Below are positions 1 through 5,130 of a DNA stretch of 9,482 nucleotides, in pieces; the stretch's first letter is position 1, and each line of letters opens with the position of its first letter. A program made the translations under genes and the position numbers. Source of the DNA: an uncultured Collinsella sp. (GTDB lineage Bacteria; Actinomycetota; Coriobacteriia; Coriobacteriales; Coriobacteriaceae). Under the pieces are notes generated by a model, which worked only from the letters and a program-made list of their open reading frames with translations, was not told where the DNA came from and made no database searches. The stretch covers positions 1 through 9,482 of the forward strand of contig CAADUS010000211.1 of assembly GCA_900752275.1 (NCBI GenBank). The letters are read 5' to 3'.

Positions 1-498
1 CCAGCCCATGACAAAGCCCAGGCCGATGGAGAGCGCCAGGCCGTAGATGACCTTCATCCACTCGTGGACGTTGACGCTGCTCGCGCCGCCGAGGGCGATG
101 GCGGCGCCGGTTAGGCCGGCGATAAGGCTGTGGCTTTGCGAAGTGGGGATACCAAAACGCGATGCCGTGGCACCGTAGACGACGATGGAGAACAGAGCCG
201 CGCAGAGGCAGGCGAGCGCCATGGTGCTGTTTCCGCCAAAGTCGACGATATGCGAGATGGTGTTGGCGACGCTGGCATTAAAATGCGTCATGATGAGCAC
301 GCCCAAAAAGTTGAACGCGGCGCTCATGAGAATAGCGGCGCGGGCGGGCATGCAGCGCGTGGTGACACAGGTCGCGATGGCGTTGGGCGCGTCGGTCCAT
401 CCGTTGACGAAGATAGCGCCGAGCGCGAGGAACACGGTGACGGCAAGGACTGGGTTCGACACAAGTTGGCCGAGGAAGGCTGAGAACGTTACGTCCAT
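1..498 (-). CDS. PiT-family inorganic phosphate transporter, N-terminal part (runs off left edge)
   Basis: A low-affinity inorganic phosphate permease of the PiT (PF01384) family, which couples phosphate or metal-phosphate uptake to an ion gradient in the cytoplasmic membrane. 166 residues are visible from the ATG at 498. The first PiT signature is at residues 32-41 (NGWTDAPNAI, followed by ATCVTTR), after a hydrophobic helix at about 18-31. Further helices lie at about 54-71, 93-110 and 123-137. The second half-signature is IPTSQSHSLIAGLTGAA (residues 117-133), the usual P-x-S-x-SH-x3-G pattern. Family members are usually over 320 residues, so roughly half is missing beyond the window. The ATG is the only reasonable start, because an in-frame TAA lies 11 codons upstream with no ATG, GTG or TTG in between. 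Its own ribosome site is weak (GAGAAAG), while a perfect one lies further upstream. The gene is divergent from the 112-residue gene. The family call is firm; substrate specificity is inferred. Confidence 0.93.
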   Translation of the reverse strand, partial: MDVTFSAFLGQLVSNPVLAVTVFLALGAIFVNGWTDAPNAIATCVTTRCMPARAAILMSAAFNFLGVLIMTHFNASVANTISHIVDFGGNSTMALACLCAALFSIVVYGATASRFGIPTSQSHSLIAGLTGAAIALGGASSVNVHEWMKVIYGLALSIGLGFVMGW

Positions 499-528
499 AT
501 ATGGGCTTTCTCGAAGTTTGCAGACACG

Positions 529-560
529 TTACAAAAACATGATAAATCGTATCACCTCCT
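529..560 (-). promoter_or_regulatory. Perfect Shine-Dalgarno and 3-codon leader ORF upstream of the phosphate transporter
   Basis: On the minus strand the ten bases AGGAGGTGAT (560-551) are fully complementary to the 16S rRNA tail. They are followed, after 10 nt, by ATG TTT TTG TAA (540-529). This mini-ORF is in the same frame as the transporter start at 498 but is closed by the TAA. The transporter's own ribosome site is much poorer. The arrangement could be a leader ORF for coupling or regulation, or the remains of a longer N-terminus cut by a nonsense change. The sequence alone cannot decide. Confidence 0.4.
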
Positions 561-711
561 GCAGGTTTCTTTACCGAGTTCTGATGGGAGAAGTGATTTT
601 TTTGGCACTAACATTGAATATTTGCCCTGTTGAGCGCGGGTGTTCTTTTTGCTAACACGCCATGAGGACACGTGCGCGCGCCCCAACACCCCAAAACCAC
701 AGCCTGTTCGC

Positions 712-741
712 TTTACAACATGCAAACATGCGTTCGATAAT
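712..741 (+). promoter_or_regulatory. Promoter giving a probable leaderless mRNA
   Basis: TTTACA (712-717) and GATAAT (736-741) are separated by 18 bp, close to the sigma-70 consensus. The expected start of transcription, about 7 nt past the -10 box, falls on or next to the ATG at 748. No good ribosome site lies between the -10 box and that ATG. Leaderless transcripts are common in actinobacteria, so this supports both the promoter and the choice of start codon. Confidence 0.55.
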
Positions 742-747
742 AGGGAC

Positions 748-1086
748 ATGGAATATCGGCAGACAGATGGCAAAACTCGACGCGTGCACAAGCAGTATGT
801 GGACGTCGTGGCTCGCATTCTCGCGGGCGGACAAGTCGTGCCGGTTACCGTCTGCTGGGTCGACGGTCGCTGCTTTACGATTGACGAGATTGTCTCGTCC
901 ACCGGTTTTGGCCTGACGGTCCACGGCATTCGTACGGCGACCTATAAGGTACGTTTTGGCGGGCATGCGACCGAACTGTATCTAGAAGAACAGGCGCGTG
1001 AGCGACCGGATGGCTCGCAGGCTCATCTGATGCGTTGGTGGGTGTGGGCGTTCGACCGTACACTCGAGAGCGAGCGCCGCAGGTAA
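748..1086 (+). CDS. Small conserved-looking protein of unknown function (112 aa)
   Basis: I cannot name this protein. The 112 residues have a basic N-terminus (residues 1-16), then alternating hydrophobic segments typical of a small beta-rich fold: residues 17-36, a VDGRCFTIDEI segment (38-48), and TYKVRFGG (65-72). It ends with an RWWVWAFD segment (97-103) and a basic tail. The pattern 'x-P-x-x-x-x-W-x-DGR-x-x-x-ID-x-V ... Y-x-V-x-x-G ... W-x-V' resembles short uncharacterised Firmicutes proteins of about 80 residues that I recall, but that is only a resemblance. The frame stays open upstream to 640, yet 748 is preferred because the upstream extension is proline- and cysteine-rich with no ribosome site, and the promoter at 712-741 predicts a transcript starting there. 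It is 80 bp upstream of the Bax-inhibitor-like gene, which has its own candidate -10 box, so it is probably a separate unit. Confidence 0.7.
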   Translation: MEYRQTDGKTRRVHKQYVDVVARILAGGQVVPVTVCWVDGRCFTIDEIVSSTGFGLTVHGIRTATYKVRFGGHATELYLEEQARERPDGSQAHLMRWWVWAFDRTLESERRR

Positions 1087-1104
1087 GAGCGCGCGGCATT
1101 CGGG

Positions 1105-1110
1105 TACAAT
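1105..1110 (+). promoter_or_regulatory. Candidate -10 box for the Bax-inhibitor-like gene
   Basis: TACAAT lies within GGGTACAATGG (1102-1112). It would give a leader of about 50 nt to the ATG at 1167. No TTGACA-like -35 box is visible at 16-18 bp upstream, so this is a tentative call supported mainly by similar GGGTAnnAT motifs in front of two other genes in the window. Confidence 0.3.
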
Positions 1111-1166
1111 GGCAGGAATCTTGTCACCTACGGCGCTGTCGTGGCGCTTTTTGAAAGGACGAAATT

Positions 1167-1862
1167 ATGAACGATATTCAGGGCTATCAGAACGGCCCCA
1201 TCGAGACCGGCGCAGGCCGTGCCAAGGAGATGTCGCCGCGTGCGTACAACCTCGCCATGTCTGCTCTGATCTTCTTGGGCTTTTGCGCCATGGGCGCCGG
1301 CGCCTACTTTACAAGCACCATGGCGTTTGCGCGCATGATGATGAGCGGCGCCGCCCTGCCGCTGGTTTTTGGCTCGTTTATTTTGACCATCGTCGGTATC
1401 GTCATGATGTCGGCTGCTGCCAGCAAACAGTCCGTGGGCCTGTCGCTCGTGGGTTACGTGATCTTTGCGAGCACCTTTGGCCTGACCGCGTCGTTTGGCC
1501 TTGCCAACTACGACCTGCCCACCATCAACACCGCTTTTATCGCCACCGCTGCTATCACCTTTGTCTTTGGCGCCTTGGGCGTGACGTTCCCCAAGTTTTT
1601 CCAGCGCGTATATGGCATCGGCTTTGGCATTCTGCTTGCCACGATTCTGGTCGAGATCGTGCTGATGTTTATGGGCGTCTCGCAGACCATCACCGACCTG
1701 ATCGTGATCGTGGTGTTCGCCGGCTTCATCGGCTACGACACCTATGTGGCCACGACAGTGCCGCCCACGCTGCCCAACGCCGTGCTCATGGCATCCAACC
1801 TGTTCGTGGACATCATCAACGTGTTCCTGCGCATTCTGAACATCCTTGGTCGTCGCGACTAG
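1167..1862 (+). CDS. Bax inhibitor-1 / YetJ-like integral membrane protein (TMBIM family)
   Basis: A 231-residue polytopic membrane protein of the Bax inhibitor-1 (UPF0005/TMBIM) family. Bacterial members such as Bacillus YetJ act as pH-sensitive calcium leak channels; the physiological role here is unknown. After a polar N-terminus (1-26), hydrophobic helices lie at about 28-50, 62-84, 89-112, 118-140, 147-169 and 174-193, with a last segment at 206-228. The two family aspartates are present: D191 in FIGYDTYVA and D215 in NLFVDIINVFLRIL. They are 24 residues apart, the same spacing as the D171/D195 pair that forms the pH sensor of YetJ. Length matches the family (about 210-240). The start at 1167 follows AAAGGAC (1154-1160) at good spacing. 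The gene ends in its own terminator, so it looks monocistronic. The overlapping longer plus-strand frame from 1109 is a shadow. Confidence 0.92.
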   Translation: MNDIQGYQNGPIETGAGRAKEMSPRAYNLAMSALIFLGFCAMGAGAYFTSTMAFARMMMSGAALPLVFGSFILTIVGIVMMSAAASKQSVGLSLVGYVIFASTFGLTASFGLANYDLPTINTAFIATAAITFVFGALGVTFPKFFQRVYGIGFGILLATILVEIVLMFMGVSQTITDLIVIVVFAGFIGYDTYVATTVPPTLPNAVLMASNLFVDIINVFLRILNILGRRD

Positions 1863-1905
1863 TGCCAAATTGCAGCGGTGCTTGCCGCGCACACAATTCG
1901 ATGCG

Positions 1906-1934
1906 AAAGGCGGTCCTTCGGGGCCGTCTTTTTT
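1906..1934 (+). terminator. Intrinsic terminator of the Bax-inhibitor-like gene
   Basis: AAGGCGGTCC (1907-1916) pairs with GGGCCGTCTT (1921-1930) around a very stable UUCG tetraloop. The 10-bp stem has two G-U pairs, and the 3' arm runs into a further TTTT. It starts 45 nt after the stop codon at 1862. Confidence 0.85.
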
Positions 1935-1947
1935 GTACACGGCGGGG

Positions 1948-1953
1948 TATCAT
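1948..1953 (+). promoter_or_regulatory. Candidate -10 box for the PARG-like gene
   Basis: TATCAT lies within GGGTATCATGG (1945-1955), just after the upstream terminator, and would give a leader of about 40 nt to the ATG at 2001. There is no clear -35 box. The surrounding motif matches the one in front of 1167, which is the main support. Confidence 0.28.
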
Positions 1954-2000
1954 GGATGGGAAAAGCCGATAGCGGCAGAGACCGAGAAAGGTGACCACTT

Positions 2001-3134
2001 ATGGCAGACGTCGACAACAGGAACCGTAACCGCAGGTCCAATCGAACGGGTCAGCCCAATCCCAAGCGCGAGGCGCGTGCTAAGGCCGCTGAGCGCCATG
2101 TGGAGGCTGTGTCCGAGGCCTGCGCCAAGGACATTGAGCGCTCGCTTGCCGGCGTGCGCGAGTTCGATGGTATGCCTGCCGGATTTGTCGCGGCGATAAA
2201 GGCCAAGGCCCAAGCGGCCGACGCTGCCGAGGAACAGGTTGCCGAGGAGTCTGAGGCCGCCGAGGTCGAGACCGCTGAGGTTGCGTCCGCCGAGACTGAG
2301 GTCACGGCCGAGCCTGCACCCGCAGAGGAGGCCGTGGATATCGAGTCCGCGCCTGCTGCCGAGGAGTCCGCTCCGGTCCTGCCCGAGGTCACCGTGCTCG
2401 ACGCCTCTGCCACGCAGGCCATTCTGGATAACGGCCGAGGCTACGCGCAGTTCTGTGACATGGCCGTGCTCGCCTTTGCCTCGTTCACCAATCCGGGCGG
2501 TGGCTACATCCAGGGCTATCTGGGTCAGGAGGCCACGCTCTGTGCCGATTCGTACCTGTACAACGTGCTCGATAAGCAGCGTAAATGGTATGGCGAGAAC
2601 CGTCGCCGCAACATCAACTGCGAGCTGTACCGCAATCGTGCGCTGGTGGTGCCGGCCGTGCGCTTCGACCGCAAGCATGTGCACGCCTATGCCGACGTAA
2701 TCGTCGCCGCTGCACCCAACGCCAAGCGTGCTCGCCAGGAGTACCGCGTGAGCGACGACGCCTTGCTTGACGCCCTGCGCGATCGCATTCGCTTTGTGCT
2801 TGCTATATGCGATGAGCTGGGCCGCGAGAAGCTCGTACTGGGTGCTTGGGGCTGCGACAACAACGGCTTTGACGCCGAGACCGTGGCCGAGCTCTTCCGT
2901 AAGGAGCTCGCGTCGGGCGACTTTAAGGTCAAGCAGGTCTTCTTTGCCGTGCCCTCTACGCGCTGGGACGAGGATTTTGCCAAGTTTGAGCACGTGCTGG
3001 CAAACTTCCCCGAGCGCAACGAGGAGTCCTATGCCCAGGTTGCCGCTCGCGCTGCGGCTGCTCGCGCCGCCGAGCAGGCCCAGGCTGCTGCCGAGGACGA
3101 TGAGGACGAGGACGATTGGCGCAAGTACCTGTAA
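2001..3134 (+). CDS. TIGR02452/PARG-like macrodomain protein with altered catalytic signature
   Basis: A 377-residue protein of the TIGR02452 (microbial PARG-like) family; proven relatives remove poly(ADP-ribose) with a macrodomain. The N-terminal helical part (about 20-70) resembles the family's N-terminus. An Ala/Glu-rich low-complexity linker of about 55 residues follows (71-127), then the macrodomain (about 128-320), then an Ala-rich helix (345-364) and an acidic tail (DDEDEDDW). The loop NPGGGYIQGYLGQEA (164-178) is the GGG-x(6-8)-QEE signature, but the second glutamate, catalytic in canonical PARGs, is Ala178. The second signature, usually GCGVFGN, reads GCDNNGF (284-290). DVIVAAAPNA (232-241) fits the family. 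Hydrolysis by the classic mechanism is therefore doubtful; ADP-ribose binding is possible. The start follows GAAAGGTGA (1985-1993). The family call is firm, the activity uncertain. Confidence 0.85.
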   Translation: MADVDNRNRNRRSNRTGQPNPKREARAKAAERHVEAVSEACAKDIERSLAGVREFDGMPAGFVAAIKAKAQAADAAEEQVAEESEAAEVETAEVASAETEVTAEPAPAEEAVDIESAPAAEESAPVLPEVTVLDASATQAILDNGRGYAQFCDMAVLAFASFTNPGGGYIQGYLGQEATLCADSYLYNVLDKQRKWYGENRRRNINCELYRNRALVVPAVRFDRKHVHAYADVIVAAAPNAKRARQEYRVSDDALLDALRDRIRFVLAICDELGREKLVLGAWGCDNNGFDAETVAELFRKELASGDFKVKQVFFAVPSTRWDEDFAKFEHVLANFPERNEESYAQVAARAAAARAAEQAQAAAEDDEDEDDWRKYL

Positions 3135-3160
3135 TCGGTACGTGCCGACAGATAGGTCGA

Positions 3161-3192
3161 GCCGGCGGGAGGGCTGCTCCCGTCGGCTTTTT
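3161..3192 (+). terminator. Strong intrinsic terminator between the PARG-like and SGNH genes
   Basis: GCCGGCGGGAG (3161-3171) pairs with CTCCCGTCGGC (3177-3187) in an 11-bp stem with one G-U pair, a 5-nt loop and a T5 tract. It ends only 19 nt before the SGNH start codon, so it may act as an attenuator for that gene as well as a terminator for the upstream one. An upstream GCCGAC (3144-3149) is complementary to GTCGGC (3182-3187) in the 3' arm and could form a competing pairing. Confidence 0.85.
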
Positions 3193-3211
3193 ACTAAAGG
3201 AAGGGCTTACG

Positions 3212-3871
3212 ATGAAAAACGTTCTGTGCTTTGGCGACAGCAATACCTATGGCTACGATCCGGCAGGTATGCGCGACGGCACCGCGGTGCGCTATGAGCA
3301 AGATGTGCGCTGGTGCGGCGTGGCACAGCGTGACCTGGGCGAGGGCTGGCATGTGATTGAGGAGGGGCTCAACGGCCGCACGACGGTGCGCGACGATATG
3401 TGCCATCTGGACACTAACCTCAACGGCATTCGCGCGCTTCCGATGCTGCTCGAGGCCCATAAGCCGCTGGACGCCATTGTGATCATGCTGGGCACCAACG
3501 ACTGTAAGACGGTCTTTAACGTGACGGCTTCCGATATCGCCCGTGGCGCCATGGCGCTGATTCGCGCCGTCCGCGCGTTTCCGTGGACCGACGCTGCGCC
3601 TTGTCCGCACATTCTGCTGATGGCTCCTATCAAGATCAAGCCGCAGATTGCCGATGTGTATATGACCGACTTTGACGAGCATTCCGTTGAGGCATCTGAG
3701 CATTTTGGCGAGTACTATGCGCACGTGGCCGAGCAGTTTGGCTGCGACTTTTTGAATGCCGCCGAGTTCGCCGAGCCGGGCGATATCGATTATCTGCACA
3801 TGATGCCCGAAAGCCACGAGAGCTTGGGCCACGCCGTGGCGGCCAAGCTCAAAGAGATGCTCGGTGAGTAG
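3212..3871 (+). CDS. GDSL/SGNH-family hydrolase, MsAcT-like esterase/acyltransferase
   Basis: A 219-residue SGNH hydrolase with no signal peptide, so cytoplasmic. It probably hydrolyses short-chain esters or thioesters or transfers acyl groups. The four SGNH blocks are visible: GDSNTYG with nucleophile Ser10 (block I), EEGLNGRTT with oxyanion-hole Gly55 (block II), MLGTND with Asn96 (block III), and DYLH with the Asp193-x-x-His196 dyad (block V). The order and wording of these blocks, including CFGDS near the N-terminus, DVRW (31-34), EEGL..RTT and IMLGTND, closely match my memory of the Mycobacterium smegmatis acyltransferase MsAcT, which is of similar length. The ATG at 3212 is chosen because it follows AAAGGAAGGG (3197-3206) and puts the nucleophile at the usual distance. 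The longer frame from 3116 would cross the upstream stop region and a terminator. The natural substrate is unknown. Confidence 0.9.
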   Translation: MKNVLCFGDSNTYGYDPAGMRDGTAVRYEQDVRWCGVAQRDLGEGWHVIEEGLNGRTTVRDDMCHLDTNLNGIRALPMLLEAHKPLDAIVIMLGTNDCKTVFNVTASDIARGAMALIRAVRAFPWTDAAPCPHILLMAPIKIKPQIADVYMTDFDEHSVEASEHFGEYYAHVAEQFGCDFLNAAEFAEPGDIDYLHMMPESHESLGHAVAAKLKEMLGE

Positions 3872-3880
3872 CGCGACCCA

Positions 3881-3909
3881 AAGGGGTATAAAAGTTCCCC
3901 TTGCGGTGG
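3881..3909 (+). repeat. Short hairpin with partial copy of the downstream repeat arm
   Basis: AAGGGG (3881-3886) and CCCCTT (3897-3902) form a 6-bp stem ten bases after the SGNH stop codon. The right arm continues as CCCCTTGCGGTGG, which is close to the right arm CCCCTTTGCGGTGG of the hairpin at 4073-4109. There is no clean T-tract, so termination here would be weak. It may be a decayed copy of that element. Confidence 0.4.
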
Positions 3910-3920
3910 CTTGTTTCGTT

Positions 3921-3986
3921 GGTTTGTCTCGGTCTGTAACAGTTGTAAGGCCGAAAACGGGCCAGATGTTACAGATTGAGATTATT
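3921..3986 (+). repeat. Imperfect inverted repeat, copy 1
   Basis: TCTCGGTCTGTAACA (3927-3941) pairs with TGTTACAGATTGAGA (3967-3981) over all 15 positions; two pairs are G-U in the plus-strand RNA. The 25-nt interior holds GGCC (3949-3952) and GGCC (3960-3963), which can pair with each other. It shares GTTTGTCT, TCTGTAACAG and GGCCGAAAA with copy 2, displaced by 81 bp. Confidence 0.65.
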
Positions 3987-4001
3987 TAGGTCGATATCGG
4001 T

Positions 4002-4067
4002 CGTTTGTCTTGATCTGTAACAGGTGGGCCGAAAAATGGACTCTAACTGTTATGGATCGAGATGTTT
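4002..4067 (+). repeat. Imperfect inverted repeat, copy 2
   Basis: TCTTGATCTGTAACAG (4008-4023) pairs with CTGTTATGGATCGAGA (4047-4062) over all 16 positions, three of them G-U in plus-strand RNA. The sequence has diverged from copy 1 at several stem positions, yet pairing is kept. Between the two copies sits a perfect 8-bp palindrome, CGATATCG (3992-3999). Confidence 0.65.
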
Positions 4068-4072
4068 GTGGG

Positions 4073-4111
4073 AACCACCGCAAAGGTGCCTGTCCCCTTT
4101 GCGGTGGTTTT
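4073..4111 (+). terminator. Long REP-like hairpin, probable terminator in the convergent gap
   Basis: AACCACCGCAAAGG (4073-4086) and CCTTTGCGGTGGTT (4096-4109) are a perfect 14-bp inverted repeat around the 9-nt loop TGCCTGTCC, followed by TT (TTTT in all at 4108-4111). It lies between the SGNH gene and thiD, which converge. As a terminator it fits plus-strand transcription better, because the opposite direction has no T-tract. The loop and flanks (GGTGCCTGTCCCC) resemble motifs I recall from REP/RAYT-associated repeats in other bacteria. That link is an inference. Confidence 0.6.
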
Positions 4112-4123
4112 GAACTGCGAGTC

Positions 4124-4954
4124 TTAATACTGCCACATATGGTTAACGGGGCCGGAGCCTTTGCCCATGTCAAAGCCGGCGGCGAGAGCGCCCGTTAGGT
4201 AGGCCTTGCCGGCGTTGACGGCATCGGCAAGATCCATGCCCTGGGCCAGCGCGCAGGCGATGGCGGACGAGAGCGTGCAGCCGGTGCCATGTGTGTTGCC
4301 GGTCTCGATACGCTTGTGATGGAACCACGTGGTGAGCGGATCGCCCAGATGGTTGCCCTCGTCATCGAGCGGCGCGGGCTCTGCTAGCACATCGTTGGCC
4401 TCGTTGACAAAATGCCCGCCCTTAACGAGAGACGCGCATCCAAAGCGGCGGGGGAGAAGCATGGCGGCATTTTGCTGTGTGCGCTCGGAATCGACCTCGT
4501 AGTCGAGCAGCGCCATGGCCTCGGGAATGTTGGGCGTGATGACGGTCGCCAGCGGGAACAGGCGACGTGTAAGCGCTTCGGCGGCGTCCTCTGCGATCAG
4601 GCGAGCGCCCGAGGTGGCGACCATGACGGGATCGACGACGATATTTTGTGCGTCCCAGGCACTCAAGCGGTCGGCGATAACCTCGATAATCTCGGCAGAG
4701 GAGACCATGCCGATCTTGACTGCGTTGGGGCGAATGTCGTCAAAAACGGCATCGATCTGCGCCGCGACAATATCCGGGGAGATATTCTGCACAGCGGTGA
4801 CACCGAGCGTGTTTTGTGCGGTTATGGCCGTGATGGCCGTCTCGGCATACAGACGGTGCGCCGTGATGGTCTTGATGTCGGCCTGAATGCCGGCACCACC
4901 GCTGGAATCGGATCCTGCGATGGATAGAACGGCGGGTACCTTACTGCGATCCAT
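4124..4954 (-). CDS. thiD: Hydroxymethylpyrimidine/phosphomethylpyrimidine kinase
   Basis: ThiD, a cytoplasmic ribokinase-fold enzyme that phosphorylates HMP and HMP-P to HMP-PP, the pyrimidine half of thiamin. In the 276 residues, the N-terminal SIAGSDSSGGAGIQADIKT (11-29) is the substrate-binding signature. VDPVMVATSGARL (107-119) and ITPNIPEA (139-146) follow. The anion-hole motif GNTHGTGCTLSSA (219-231) has Cys226 at the family position, and the C-terminus keeps the GPVNH motif (268-272). Length is usual for a stand-alone ThiD (about 265-280), and no ThiE or TenA domain is fused. The ATG at 4954 follows AAGGGAG (4966-4960, minus strand). It lies 176 bp downstream of thiC on the same strand. 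A hairpin and an operator-like palindrome fill that gap, so it may be co-transcribed with thiC or have its own promoter. Confidence 0.96.
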   Translation of the reverse strand: MDRSKVPAVLSIAGSDSSGGAGIQADIKTITAHRLYAETAITAITAQNTLGVTAVQNISPDIVAAQIDAVFDDIRPNAVKIGMVSSAEIIEVIADRLSAWDAQNIVVDPVMVATSGARLIAEDAAEALTRRLFPLATVITPNIPEAMALLDYEVDSERTQQNAAMLLPRRFGCASLVKGGHFVNEANDVLAEPAPLDDEGNHLGDPLTTWFHHKRIETGNTHGTGCTLSSAIACALAQGMDLADAVNAGKAYLTGALAAGFDMGKGSGPVNHMWQY

Positions 4955-4999
4955 GTTCGCTCCCTTGTTCGGTCGGATTCAAATGGGTCTTCTGCCTGC

Positions 5000-5039
5000 A
5001 TTATAAAGTGCCCGGGCCGGCTGTATGCCGATCCCGGGC
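5000..5039 (-). terminator. GC-rich hairpin in the thiC-thiD gap, overlapping a TATAAT box
   Basis: Read on the minus strand, GCCCGGG (5039-5033) pairs with CCCGGGC (5016-5010), and an inner CGGC/GCCG stem extends it. It is followed by ACTTTATAATG. The T-tract is too poor for a strong terminator, but the hairpin could reduce read-through from thiC into thiD. The same downstream bases contain a perfect TATAAT (5005-5000), 46 nt before the thiD start, although no matching -35 box is visible. Confidence 0.45.
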
Positions 5040-5052
5040 GGGTGGTGCAATC

Positions 5053-5088
5053 TTTACGTAAATGTAAGAAAATGTTCACATGTCAACA
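5053..5088 (-). promoter_or_regulatory. Operator-like palindromes with a TTGACA box upstream of thiD
   Basis: In an AT-rich island, bases 5073-5088 form a 16-bp near-palindrome (TGTTCACATGTCAACA, 14 of 16 symmetric). TTTACGTAAA (5053-5062) is a perfect 10-bp palindrome. The first overlaps a consensus TTGACA on the minus strand (5086-5081). No strong -10 box stands at the right spacing. It could be a regulator site for thiD or for the end of the thiC transcript. Confidence 0.3.
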
Positions 5089-5130
5089 ATTGGCGAACAC
5101 CTTGTGGCCGATTGTGGCTTCGGTGACGAG

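Noticed and set aside
552..966. Minus-strand frames opposite the 112-residue gene
   Set aside because: No family signal and no ribosome site. The promoter and codon usage support the plus strand.
1109..1972. Plus-strand 287-codon frame overlapping the Bax-inhibitor-like gene
   Set aside because: Its translation is Arg/His-rich out-of-frame sequence, while the overlapping frame at 1167 gives a clear family match with a ribosome site and terminator.
1950..2993. Minus-strand frame of 347 codons opposite the PARG-like gene
   Set aside because: It mirrors the high-GC, Ala/Glu-rich coding frame on the plus strand, shows repetitive Gly/Leu composition, and its start lies inside the opposite gene without a ribosome site.
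3194..3832. Minus-strand 212-codon frame opposite the SGNH hydrolase
   Set aside because: Shadow frame. The plus strand carries all four SGNH blocks.
3921..4067. CRISPR-like array
   Set aside because: Only two diverged copies, each itself an inverted repeat, with no unique spacers of constant length and no cas genes.
4955..5130. Second TPP riboswitch in front of thiD
   Set aside because: None of the THI-box blocks (CTGAGA, ACCTGAT, TAATGCC) is present; only a GC-rich hairpin and palindromes are.
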